A DNA stretch of 6,428 nucleotides from Actinomycetales bacterium (GTDB taxonomy: Bacteria > Actinomycetota > Actinomycetes > Actinomycetales > Cellulomonadaceae): contig JAATES010000094.1 in NCBI GenBank assembly GCA_015655615.1, forward strand, positions 1 to 6,428, read 5' to 3'. The position numbers were made by a program, and so were the translations under genes. The notes beneath the pieces were generated by a model. That model was not told the origin of the DNA, did not search any database, and saw only the letters and a program-made list of their open reading frames with translations. The first letter of the stretch is position 1. Each line of letters begins with the position of its first letter. Of this stretch, positions 1 through 5,842 are shown piece after piece.

Positions 1-966
1 CTGGCTCGTCACCGAGCCGTCGTCGAAGACTTCACGGATCACCCGGACGATCACGGGGGCGATGGATAGCACCGTGAGCTTGCCGAAGCGCTTGTCGGCC
101 GTGATGGGCAGGGTGTCGGTGACCACGACCTCCCGCGCACCGGAGTCCTGCAGCCGGCCCGGCGCCGGATCGGACAGCACGCCGTGCGTCGCGGCCACGA
201 TGACGTCCTTGGCGCCTGCCTCCAGCAACACCCGCACCGCACCCACGATGGTGCCGCCGGTGTCGATGAGGTCGTCCACCAGCACGCAGGAGCGTCCCTG
301 CACGTCGCCCACCACCCGGTTCGCCACGGCCTGGTTGGGGACGTTGATGTCGCGGGTCTTGTGCACAAAGGCCAGCGGGCCATCACCCAGTCGTGCCGCC
401 CATTGCTCGGCCACCCGGATCCGCCCGGCGTCCGGCGAGACCACGGTCACGTTCGTGATGTCGACTCGCGTGCGCACGTAGTCCGTCAGCAGCGGCATGG
501 CCCACAGGTGGTCGACCGGTCCGTCGAAGAAGCCCTGGATCTGCGCCGTGTGCAGGTCGACGCTCATGATGCGGTGCGCGCCGGCCGTCCGGAACAGGTC
601 GGCGACCAGCCGCGCGGAGATCGGCTCACGCCCCTTGTGCTTCTTGTCCTGCCGGGCATAGCCGTAGAACGGGATCACCACGGTGATGGTCTTCGCCGAC
701 GCCCGCTTCAGCGCGTCCACCATCAGCAGGTGCTCCATGATCCACTGATTGATGGGAGCGGTGTGCGACTGCAGGACGAACACGTCCGCGCCGCGTACCG
801 ATTCCCCCACCCTGGTGTAGATCTCGCCGTTGGCGAAGTCGTAGGCCGTCAGCGGTGTCAGCTCGGTGCCCAGCTCGCGTGAGACGTTGGCCGCGAGCTC
901 CGGGTGCGCTCTGCCCGAGATCAGCATGAGCCGTTTATGGCTGCCGTCGGAGAACAATCCGGTCAT
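1..966 (-). CDS. prs: Ribose-phosphate diphosphokinase (PRPP synthetase), 3' end cut by window edge
   Basis: Cytoplasmic enzyme that transfers the pyrophosphate of ATP to ribose 5-phosphate to give PRPP, the precursor of nucleotides, histidine, tryptophan and NAD. The frame is open for 322 codons from the ATG at 966-964 to the left edge with no stop. Visible class I features: NGEIYTRVGESVRG near residues 46-59, the ATP-site stretch FYGYARQDKKHKGREPISAR near 100-119, SVDLHTAQIQGFFDGPVDHL near 135-154, the flexible catalytic loop HKTRDINVPNQ near 202-212 (Lys203, Arg205), and the PRPP-binding loop VLVDDLIDTGGT at 228-239. It ends in FDDGSVTSQ. The family is usually about 315-330 residues, so only a few C-terminal residues should be missing. 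The ATG overlaps the glmU stop (ATGA), and no strong ribosome binding site precedes it, which suggests reinitiation after glmU. Identity is secure from the motifs and the gene order. Confidence 0.97.
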   Translation of the reverse strand, partial: MTGLFSDGSHKRLMLISGRAHPELAANVSRELGTELTPLTAYDFANGEIYTRVGESVRGADVFVLQSHTAPINQWIMEHLLMVDALKRASAKTITVVIPFYGYARQDKKHKGREPISARLVADLFRTAGAHRIMSVDLHTAQIQGFFDGPVDHLWAMPLLTDYVRTRVDITNVTVVSPDAGRIRVAEQWAARLGDGPLAFVHKTRDINVPNQAVANRVVGDVQGRSCVLVDDLIDTGGTIVGAVRVLLEAGAKDVIVAATHGVLSDPAPGRLQDSGAREVVVTDTLPITADKRFGKLTVLSIAPVIVRVIREVFDDGSVTSQ

Positions 967-2636
967 GACGTGAGCCCGCTTTCAGGGTTCGAGGGGGTCG
1001 GTGGCTCGGGCACGCGGTAGCCGTGCACCGAAGAGATATCGACTGGGGCAGTCGGTACACGCTGGGCGCCGTGGGACTCCGCCCGTGCCTGCTCCGCCTT
1101 GGCCTGGCTCCCCAGGGTCTCACCGGACTCGTGGGACTCCTGACGACGCTGCTGCGCCACGGCCGCGGCCTCGGTGCCGGGACGGCGACGTTCGACCCAC
1201 CCGTCGATGAGCCGCTGCGGGCCTGCACTGACCGCGAGCGCACCCGAAGGGACGTCGAACCGCACCACGGTGCCACCGGCGGTGTAGGCACCGTCGCCGA
1301 TGCTCACCGGTGCGATGAAGATGTTGTTGGCACCCGTCCGGGCGGCGTCGCCCACGGTGGTGTGGTGCTTGTTGACACCGTCGTAGTTGACGAAGATCGT
1401 TCCCGCGCCGATGTTGGTGCGTTCGCCGATGGTGGCGTCACCCACATAGCTGAGGTGGGGCACCTTGGTTCCGGCACCGATCTTGCCGTTCTTGACCTCC
1501 ACGAAGGTGCCGATCTTGCCGCCTGCGCCCAGGTCCGTGCCCGGTCGCAGGTAGGCGAAGGGCCCGACCGTCGCGTCCTCGCCGATGACAGCCAGTGAGC
1601 CGTGGGTCCGGATGACGTGGGCCCGTGACCCGACCTCCACGTCGGTGAGCGTGGTGTCGGGGCCGACCGTGGCACCCGCGCCCACCGAGGTGGCACCCAG
1701 CAGCTGCACGCCCGGAAGCAGGGTCACGTCCCTGGCCAGCTCGACGTCGACGTCCACCCAGGTCGAGGTCGGGTCGACCACGGTCACACCGCGTCGCATC
1801 CACTCGATCAGCAGGCGGCGGTTGAGCTCGGCACCCAGCACGGCCAGCTGATACCGGTCATTGACCCCCTCGACGATCACCGGGTCGTCGGACTGCACCG
1901 CACGCACCGGCAGGCCGCGACCATGCGCGATGGCGAGGACGTCGGTCAGGTAGATCTCGCCCTGAGCGTTGTGGGTGGTGACCTCACGCAACGCCTCGCG
2001 CAGCAGGCCGGCGTCGAAGACGTAGATCGAGGAGTTGATCTCCGTGATGGCGCGCTGGTCCTCAGAGGCGTCGCGATCCTCCACCACCGCGATGACCTCA
2101 CCGCTGGCCTGGTCGCGCACGATGCGGCCATAGCCGGTGGGGTCGGGCACCTGGGTGGTGAGCACCGTGACGGCGTTGCCGTCGGCGACATGGGCGGCGA
2201 GCAGCTCGCTGAGCGTGCCGGAGTCCAGCAGCGGGACGTCGCCCGCGATCACGACGACCGGACCGGTCACACCCTCGCCCAGTCCCTGGCCCTCGGCGCC
2301 GAGCGGGACGCCGTCGCTGACCGCGCGGCGCGCCTGATCTGCCGCATCGATGACACTGAGGGCGCACTGCACGGCGCGTCCGGTGCCCGGCACGTCGTCC
2401 TGGTCCGCCACCAGGATGGCCGGGTCGATCTCCAGTGCGTGCGCTGCGACGCTCTCCCTCGCATGCCGGACCACCACGGTGATCCGTTCCGGGGACAGCC
2501 CCTGCGCGGCATGCAGGGCGTGGCCGAGGAGTGTGCGGCCTGCCAAACGGTGTAGCACCTTGGGTACATCCGACATCATCCGGGTACCCTCACCTGCGGC
2601 GAGGACGATGACAGCGGCAGGGGCGACATGCGCCAC
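963..2636 (-). CDS. glmU: Bifunctional UDP-GlcNAc pyrophosphorylase / glucosamine-1-phosphate acetyltransferase
   Basis: Makes UDP-GlcNAc in two steps: acetylation of glucosamine 1-phosphate with acetyl-CoA, then uridylyl transfer from UTP. The product feeds peptidoglycan and other glycans; the enzyme is cytoplasmic. With the GTG start at 2636 it has 557 residues. The N-terminal uridyltransferase shows LAAGEGTRM (12-20), Lys26 in SDVPK, GTGRAVQ near 84-90, AGDVPLLD with the metal-binding Asp133, GYGRIVRD near 168-175 and EINSSIYVFD near 199-208. The left-handed beta-helix acetyltransferase domain (about 300-480) carries KVPHLSYVGDA with catalytic His394, NYDG at 417-420, Lys423, and IGDGAYTAGGTVV. 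Relative to the M. tuberculosis protein as I recall it (495 residues), it has an insertion of about 22 residues at about 97-122 and a longer hydrophilic tail (about 484-557). GTG at 2636 is preferred because AGGAG lies six bases upstream; a TTG at 2657 would add seven residues. It overlaps prs by four bases. Confidence 0.97.
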   Translation of the reverse strand: MAHVAPAAVIVLAAGEGTRMMSDVPKVLHRLAGRTLLGHALHAAQGLSPERITVVVRHARESVAAHALEIDPAILVADQDDVPGTGRAVQCALSVIDAADQARRAVSDGVPLGAEGQGLGEGVTGPVVVIAGDVPLLDSGTLSELLAAHVADGNAVTVLTTQVPDPTGYGRIVRDQASGEVIAVVEDRDASEDQRAITEINSSIYVFDAGLLREALREVTTHNAQGEIYLTDVLAIAHGRGLPVRAVQSDDPVIVEGVNDRYQLAVLGAELNRRLLIEWMRRGVTVVDPTSTWVDVDVELARDVTLLPGVQLLGATSVGAGATVGPDTTLTDVEVGSRAHVIRTHGSLAVIGEDATVGPFAYLRPGTDLGAGGKIGTFVEVKNGKIGAGTKVPHLSYVGDATIGERTNIGAGTIFVNYDGVNKHHTTVGDAARTGANNIFIAPVSIGDGAYTAGGTVVRFDVPSGALAVSAGPQRLIDGWVERRRPGTEAAAVAQQRRQESHESGETLGSQAKAEQARAESHGAQRVPTAPVDISSVHGYRVPEPPTPSNPESGLTS

Positions 2637-2642
2637 AGCAGA

Positions 2643-2647
2643 CTCCT
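2643..2647 (-). promoter_or_regulatory. Ribosome binding site that sets the glmU start
   Basis: On the minus strand AGGAG occupies 2647-2643, followed by the six-base spacer TCTGCT and a GTG at 2636-2634. This is near-ideal Shine-Dalgarno placement. It falls inside the extended frame that begins at the TTG at 2657, so it argues that the longer version is not the main product. The TTG has only a looser purine-rich AGGGCGGGG upstream. Confidence 0.75.
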
Positions 2648-2699
2648 GTCGGCTCAAGTGCGGCCCCGCCCTGTCGAAGGCGGTGCCGCGGAGGTCGAT

Positions 2700-2723
2700 C
2701 GTCGCCCTGACAACCGGGCGACG
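2700..2723 (-). other. Perfect 8-bp hairpin in the putative glmU 5' leader
   Basis: Inverted repeat with arms at 2700-2707 and 2716-2723. On the minus strand it reads CGTCGCCC, loop GGTTGTCA, GGGCGACG, with no mismatch. No T-run follows in the minus-strand direction, so a standard intrinsic terminator is unlikely. If transcription starts near 2726, as the TAGACT -10 predicts, the hairpin would lie at about +4 to +27 of the glmU mRNA, where it could protect the 5' end. Its role is inferred; the repeat itself is seen. Confidence 0.6.
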
Positions 2724-2732
2724 TGCAGCGCA

Positions 2733-2738
2733 AGTCTA
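2733..2738 (-). promoter_or_regulatory. Candidate -10 element (TAGACT) for the glmU-prs operon
   Basis: The minus strand reads TAGACT at 2738-2733, which fits the actinobacterial TANNNT -10 pattern. The predicted start is near 2726, giving a leader of about 90 bases before the GTG. No convincing -35 hexamer is present at the usual distance; that region is occupied by the hairpin at 2743-2761. The glmU-prs pair needs a promoter after the tRNA unless it is co-transcribed with it, and this is the best candidate in the gap. Confidence 0.35.
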
Positions 2739-2742
2739 CCGC

Positions 2743-2761
2743 CGAGCCTCCACCCGGCTCG
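2743..2761 (-). terminator. Possible hairpin terminator or processing stem after tRNA-Gln
   Basis: Perfect 6-bp inverted repeat: CGAGCC at 2743-2748 and GGCTCG at 2756-2761, separated by seven bases. It begins about 17 bases past the 3' end of the tRNA in the direction of tRNA transcription. There is no T-run after it, so it is not a textbook intrinsic terminator, but GC-rich stems without U-tails are often proposed as terminators in actinobacteria. It could equally be a fold in a tRNA-glmU read-through transcript. Confidence 0.3.
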
Positions 2762-2778
2762 ACCTCGACCCGATCGCG

Positions 2779-2849
2779 CTCCGCCCCCAGGACTCGAACC
2801 TGGACCAAGGGCACCAAAAACCCTTGTGCTGCCATTACACCAAGGCGGA
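2779..2849 (-). tRNA. tRNA-Gln, anticodon UUG (reads CAA)
   Basis: A 71-base cloverleaf can be folded by hand on the minus strand. The acceptor stem is TCCGCCT with GGGCGGA (one T-G pair). The D stem is GTGT/GCAC with a seven-base loop. The anticodon stem AGGGT/GCCCT carries the loop TTTTGGT, placing TTG at positions 34-36. The variable loop has four bases. The T arm is CCAGG-TTCGAGT-CCTGG. The discriminator base is G, as in bacterial glutamine tRNAs, and the 3' CCA is not encoded. A tRNA-Gln directly upstream of glmU is, from memory, common in actinobacteria. Its promoter is unclear: TTGGCA at 2892-2887 could be a -35, but the -10 would be weak. Confidence 0.95.
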
Positions 2850-2901
2850 TCACAGAGCACGCCATGCACACGCGCTAGGACAAGTCTGCCAAAGAATCAG
2901 G

Positions 2902-2907
2902 CAAGAT
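2902..2907 (+). promoter_or_regulatory. Weak candidate -10 for a leaderless tetR transcript
   Basis: CAAGAT at 2902-2907 matches TANNNT except for the first base and would place +1 at 2914, the A of the ATG. No real Shine-Dalgarno sequence precedes that ATG, which fits a leaderless message. The -35 is poor (AGGACA at 2877-2882, four of six matches, 19-base spacer), so this is tentative. Confidence 0.25.
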
Positions 2908-2913
2908 GAAGCC

Positions 2914-3585
2914 ATGGCCCTCCCCCAGAAGCGTCCGCCGCGTGCGCGCATGACCGCGAAGGAGCGCCGGGAACAGCTTCTCGACGTCTCGCGGAGCCTC
3001 TTCGCGCAGAAGGGTTTCGAGGGGACCAGCGTGGAGGAGATCGCGGCACGCTCCAGCGTCTCCAAGCCGGTGGTCTACGAGCATTTCGGCGGGAAAGAAG
3101 GCATGTACGCCGTCGTCGTCGACCGTGAGATCCAGGCACTGACCAGTGCGCTCAGTGGCCCGCTCGAGGCCGGAGGGCACCCGAAGGTGCTGCTCGAGCG
3201 CACGGCCCTGGCGCTGCTGACCTACATCGAGGAGAACGAGGACGGCTTCCGCATCCTGGTGCGGGACTCCCCCGTGGCGCAGGCCACCGGGACCTTCTCG
3301 AGCCTGATCGGCGACGTCGCCACCCAGGTGGAGCATCTGCTCGCCGAACAGTTCCGTCGTCGGCGCCTGAACCCGCGCACGGCCCCCATCTACTCGCAGA
3401 TGCTCGTCGGCATGGTCGCCCTCACCGGACAGCACTGGCTGGATGCTCGCAGCCCGGACAAGACCGAGGTGGCTGCGCATCTGGTGAACCTCGCATGGAA
3501 CGGCCTGTCGGGCATGGAACGGAACCCGCAGGTCACCTCCAGAGGCACGGCGATTCGACCGGGCGCAGCCTCGGGAAGCGAATGA
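2914..3585 (+). CDS. TetR/AcrR-family transcriptional regulator (Rv1019-like by position)
   Basis: A 223-residue one-component repressor. The N-terminal DNA-binding domain starts with a basic leader, then ERREQLLDVSRSLFAQKGFEGTSVEEIA (17-43) and the helix-turn-helix with SVSKPVVYEHFGGKEGMYAVVV (about 47-68). The signature KPVVYEHFGGKEG is typical of the family. Residues from about 72 to 200 form the helical ligand-binding and dimer domain (YIEENEDGFRILVRDSP near 105-121); the last 25 residues look disordered. The start is the ATG at 2914, because the conserved domain begins shortly after it and the frame upstream runs antisense through the tRNA and glmU. A second in-frame ATG is codon 13. The gene is divergent from tRNA-Gln/glmU, the position held by Rv1019 in M. 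tuberculosis, and 53 bases before the exporter genes. The ligand is unknown. Repression of itself or of the exporter is plausible but unproven. Confidence 0.93.
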   Translation: MALPQKRPPRARMTAKERREQLLDVSRSLFAQKGFEGTSVEEIAARSSVSKPVVYEHFGGKEGMYAVVVDREIQALTSALSGPLEAGGHPKVLLERTALALLTYIEENEDGFRILVRDSPVAQATGTFSSLIGDVATQVEHLLAEQFRRRRLNPRTAPIYSQMLVGMVALTGQHWLDARSPDKTEVAAHLVNLAWNGLSGMERNPQVTSRGTAIRPGAASGSE

Positions 3586-3602
3586 TCCGCGGCCGGTTCC
3601 GG

Positions 3603-3631
3603 TTGCCCTGGCAGCCGTCAGGCCGTTAACT
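3603..3631 (+). promoter_or_regulatory. Candidate promoter for the ABC exporter operon
   Basis: TTGCCC at 3603-3608 (four of six matches to TTGACA) and TTAACT at 3626-3631 are separated by 17 bases. The predicted start is 3638-3639, at or one base before the GTG of the ATPase gene, so the message could be leaderless. The -35 lies inside an imperfect inverted repeat, GGTTGCC-CT-GGCAGCC (3601-3616, one mismatch per arm pair), which could be a repressor site. Read-through from tetR, 53 bases upstream, is the alternative. Confidence 0.35.
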
Positions 3632-3638
3632 GAGAGCC

Positions 3639-4601
3639 GTGAGCTCCCTCTTCATCGACCGGCTGACCAAGCGCTTCGGTGAATTCACCGCATTGGACTC
3701 CATGAGCTTCGAGGTGGGATCCGGCGAGATCTTCGGCTTCGTAGGCTCCAACGGAGCGGGCAAGACGACGACCATGCGCATCGTCCTGGGCGTGTTGTCA
3801 GCGGACAGCGGTCAGGTGTCCTGGCAGGGACGGCCACTCGATCTGGTGAGTCGGCGCACCGTCGGCTACATGCCGGAGGAACGTGGCCTGTACCCCCGGA
3901 TGACGGTGGGTGAGCAACTGGTCTATCTGGCCCGTCTGCATGGACTCGCGAGGTCCTCTGCCACTGACGCCATGGAGCGGTGGACCGAGCGGCTCGGCAT
4001 CGCGGATCGCCAGACGGACGAGGTGATGAGGCTGTCTCTGGGCAACCAGCAGCGCGTGCAGCTCGCCGCCGCGCTGATCCACCAGCCCGACATCCTGGTG
4101 CTCGATGAGCCGTTCTCGGGTCTGGACCCGGTCGCCGTGGACGTGATGAGCGAGGTCCTGCGCGAGCAGGCGGACCGCGGTGTCCCGGTGCTGTTCTCCT
4201 CCCATCAGCTGGACCTGGTCGAGCGGCTCTGCGACCGCGTGGGCATCGTGCGCGCCGGTCGCATGGAGGCCGACGGCACGATCGAGGAACTCCGCGCGAC
4301 TGCCGTGCCCCGCTGGGAGCTGGTCAGTGACGCGGCCCCTGCGGGGTGGGCCGGTTCTGTGACCGGGGTTCGCGTCGTCTCCGAGGACGGACCCCGCACC
4401 GTGGTGGAGACTGGCATCGACGGTGCTGATCAGCAGGCGCTGGCTGCGGCCCTCGCCTACGGTCCGGTCCGCGCGTTCGGCCCGGTCCGGCCCTCGCTGA
4501 CCGAGCTCTTCCGGCACGTGGTCAGCGAGCCGACCCCTCGCCCCCGGACCGGGGGCCCCGATACCCCCGCACCCTCAGGACCCCTGGGAGGAACCTCGTG
4601 A
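3639..4601 (+). CDS. ABC exporter ATP-binding protein, NatA-like
   Basis: A 320-residue cytoplasmic ATPase that should power the membrane protein encoded next to it. Visible motifs are Walker A GSNGAGKTT (36-44), signature LSLGNQQRV (132-140), Walker B ILVLDEP (152-158) followed by the D-loop SGLD (160-163), and the H-loop His189 in FSSHQLD. The usual Q-loop glutamine is absent; the region reads GYMPEERGLY (76-85), which with LSLGNQQ is the pattern of the NatA/YhaQ-like branch. Residues from about 225 to 300 look like the DUF4162-type C-terminal domain of this branch, and the last 23 residues are a Pro/Gly-rich tail. The start is the GTG at 3639: the conserved domain begins at once (SLFIDRLTKRFG), and no strong ribosome binding site is seen. 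Its stop overlaps the permease start (GTGA). Such pairs move sodium, peptides, drugs or other solutes; the substrate here cannot be told. Confidence 0.95.
   Translation: MSSLFIDRLTKRFGEFTALDSMSFEVGSGEIFGFVGSNGAGKTTTMRIVLGVLSADSGQVSWQGRPLDLVSRRTVGYMPEERGLYPRMTVGEQLVYLARLHGLARSSATDAMERWTERLGIADRQTDEVMRLSLGNQQRVQLAAALIHQPDILVLDEPFSGLDPVAVDVMSEVLREQADRGVPVLFSSHQLDLVERLCDRVGIVRAGRMEADGTIEELRATAVPRWELVSDAAPAGWAGSVTGVRVVSEDGPRTVVETGIDGADQQALAAALAYGPVRAFGPVRPSLTELFRHVVSEPTPRPRTGGPDTPAPSGPLGGTS
4586..4592 (+). promoter_or_regulatory. Strong ribosome binding site for the permease
   Basis: GGGAGGA at 4586-4592 lies inside the last codons of the ATPase gene, five bases before the GTG at 4598. It fixes the permease start and indicates coupled but independently strong initiation. 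This contrasts with the first gene of the operon, which has no clear site. Confidence 0.8.
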
Positions 4602-5803
4602 GCGCCCGCAGCGAACGCTCGACCGTGTGGTTGATCGCCAGCCGGGAGCTCCGCGCCCGGCTGCTGTCGAAGTCGTTCATCTGGACCACCACGGTCCTGG
4701 TCGTGATCGTGGTGGCCGGCGGGCTGGTGCTGAATCTCGCGCAGCGCAGTTCCACGGCCAGCGACGTCTCCGTCGGGCTCACCCCGCAGTCTGCGGCATC
4801 GGCCCCGCTGCTTGCAGCATTGTCGAAGGCCAGCGGGCTGGAGGTCACCACCGAAGAGGTCAGTGAGGACGCCGGCACGCGGTCCGTCCGCGACGGTGAC
4901 CTCGATGCCCTCCTGATCCCGACCGATGACGGCTACCGGGTGGTCGTCGATGAGGCCCTGGACACCCGGCTCTCCGCGATCCTGACCTCACTCGCAGGGC
5001 AGCGCGTGCTCGGGGAGCAGATCACGGCACTCGGCGGCGATCCCGCCTCGGTCAACGCGGCCGTCGCCGGTGCGGTCGTCGACGTCGACCGGCTGAAGCC
5101 CGCTGAAGAGGTCGATGGCGGGCAGGTCGTCGCCGGGTATCTGGCCGGGATCCTGCTGTTCATGGCGCTGATGACCTGCGGTCAGCTCATCACTCAGGGT
5201 GTGGTCGAGGAGAAGACCAGCCGGGTGGTCGAGGTCCTCCTGGCGACCGTCCGCCCCTGGCAATTGCTCGTCGGAAAGATCTCCGGCATCGGCGGGGTCG
5301 GGCTGGTCCAGGTCCTGGCCGTGGTCGCTGCCAGCGTGGGAAGCGCACTCGGTTTCGGGCTGCTGGACGGCACCAGCCTGGATCTCGGCGCAGCGGCCGG
5401 CTGGACGGTGCTGTGGTTCCTGGTCGGCTTCACATTGTTCGCCATCGCCCTGGCCGCGGCCGCGTCCCTGGTCTCCCGCCAGGAGGATGTCGGCTCGGTC
5501 ACCGGGCCGATCATGACGCTGATGGTCATTCCGTACGCGATCGGGGTGTCCATCGGTCCGTGGGACCCGAACAACCCGCTGATGGTGTGGATGAGCTACC
5601 TGCCGTTCTGCTCGCCGCTGGTCATGCCGATCAGGGTGGCGGTGGGGGGCGCCGGCACCGGCGAGGCGCTGATCGCACTCGCCATCAACCTCGCGGTGAT
5701 CCCCTTGCTCATCTGGCTGGCGGCCCGCATCTACGGCAATGCCGTCCTGCACACCGGCGGGCGGTTGCGGCTGCGGACCGCGCTGGGCGGCCGGGCCGCG
5801 TAG
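4598..5803 (+). CDS. ABC exporter permease, ABC-2 / NatB type
   Basis: A 401-residue inner-membrane protein, partner of the ATPase just upstream. The layout is that of the ABC2_membrane_3/NatB family: a cytoplasmic N-terminus with REL (17-19), the first membrane segment at about 28-48, and a large extracytoplasmic domain at about 50-176. Then come a cluster of segments at about 177-199, 226-254, 268-292, 303-322 and a last one near 356-376. The cytoplasmic loop QGVVEEKTSRVVEVLLATVR (200-219) is the hallmark coupling motif of the family, and PFCSPLVMPIRVA (336-348) is also characteristic. No cleavable signal peptide is seen. The GTG at 4598 is set by its ribosome binding site and the four-base overlap with the ATPase stop. 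One permease per ATPase suggests a homodimeric membrane part. The substrate is unknown; export is more likely than import because no binding protein is encoded here. Confidence 0.95.
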   Translation: MSARSERSTVWLIASRELRARLLSKSFIWTTTVLVVIVVAGGLVLNLAQRSSTASDVSVGLTPQSAASAPLLAALSKASGLEVTTEEVSEDAGTRSVRDGDLDALLIPTDDGYRVVVDEALDTRLSAILTSLAGQRVLGEQITALGGDPASVNAAVAGAVVDVDRLKPAEEVDGGQVVAGYLAGILLFMALMTCGQLITQGVVEEKTSRVVEVLLATVRPWQLLVGKISGIGGVGLVQVLAVVAASVGSALGFGLLDGTSLDLGAAAGWTVLWFLVGFTLFAIALAAAASLVSRQEDVGSVTGPIMTLMVIPYAIGVSIGPWDPNNPLMVWMSYLPFCSPLVMPIRVAVGGAGTGEALIALAINLAVIPLLIWLAARIYGNAVLHTGGRLRLRTALGGRAA

Positions 5804-5807
5804 CCAG

Positions 5808-5836
5808 TCGCCAACTATCTTGACGTCAAGTAACCT
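5808..5836 (+). promoter_or_regulatory. Putative leaderless promoter of marR
   Basis: TAACCT at 5831-5836 fits TANNNT, and TCGCCA at 5808-5813 matches TTGACA in four of six positions with a 17-base spacer. The predicted transcription start is 5843, exactly the A of the marR ATG. No Shine-Dalgarno sequence stands before that ATG (CCTCGGGGC), which agrees with a leaderless message. The alternative of using TTGACG (5820-5825) as -35 would put the -10 on the ATG, where no suitable hexamer exists. Confidence 0.5.
5819..5830. promoter_or_regulatory. Likely MarR operator, palindrome CTTGACGTCAAG
   Basis: A perfect 12-bp palindrome in the 39-base gap between the exporter permease and marR. It lies wholly inside the 17-base spacer of the putative marR promoter, abutting its -10, so a bound dimer would block RNA polymerase. 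MarR-family proteins commonly repress their own gene through palindromes of this size, often with TTG...CAA half-sites. Binding by the adjacent MarR is inferred. Confidence 0.65.
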
Positions 5837-5842
5837 CGGGGC

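Noticed and set aside
184..882. Long plus-strand frame antisense to prs (232 codons)
   Set aside because: The prs frame on the other strand is fully motif-supported. The antisense translation is His/Arg/Val-rich with no domain, as expected for a shadow in G+C-rich DNA.
1372..1377. TTGACA at 1372-1377 on the plus strand as a -35 box
   Set aside because: It lies inside glmU, antisense to it, with no suitable -10 or downstream gene on that strand.
2292..2303. Perfect palindrome CTCGGCGCCGAG in glmU as a protein-binding site
   Set aside because: It encodes Leu-Gly-Ala-Glu in an Ala/Gly-rich loop and is made of frequent G+C-rich codons. Its position deep in the gene gives no regulatory context.
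1923..2555. Plus-strand frame of 210 codons opposite glmU
   Set aside because: It is a shadow of the conserved uridyltransferase domain; its composition is skewed and no motif is visible.
2350..2913. Plus-strand open frame continuing upstream of the TetR start, which would give a protein of over 400 residues
   Set aside because: The upstream part runs antisense through the glmU N-terminus and the tRNA-Gln and resembles no known domain. The TetR fold starts right after the ATG at 2914.
5787..5799. GC-rich inverted repeat at the end of the permease gene as a terminator
   Set aside because: The stem is only five pairs with a three-base loop, lies within coding sequence and has no T-run; it is probably chance.
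5821..5828. TGACGTCA, which equals the eukaryotic CRE element
   Set aside because: This is bacterial DNA; the eight bases are the core of the longer CTTGACGTCAAG palindrome, which is better explained as a MarR operator.
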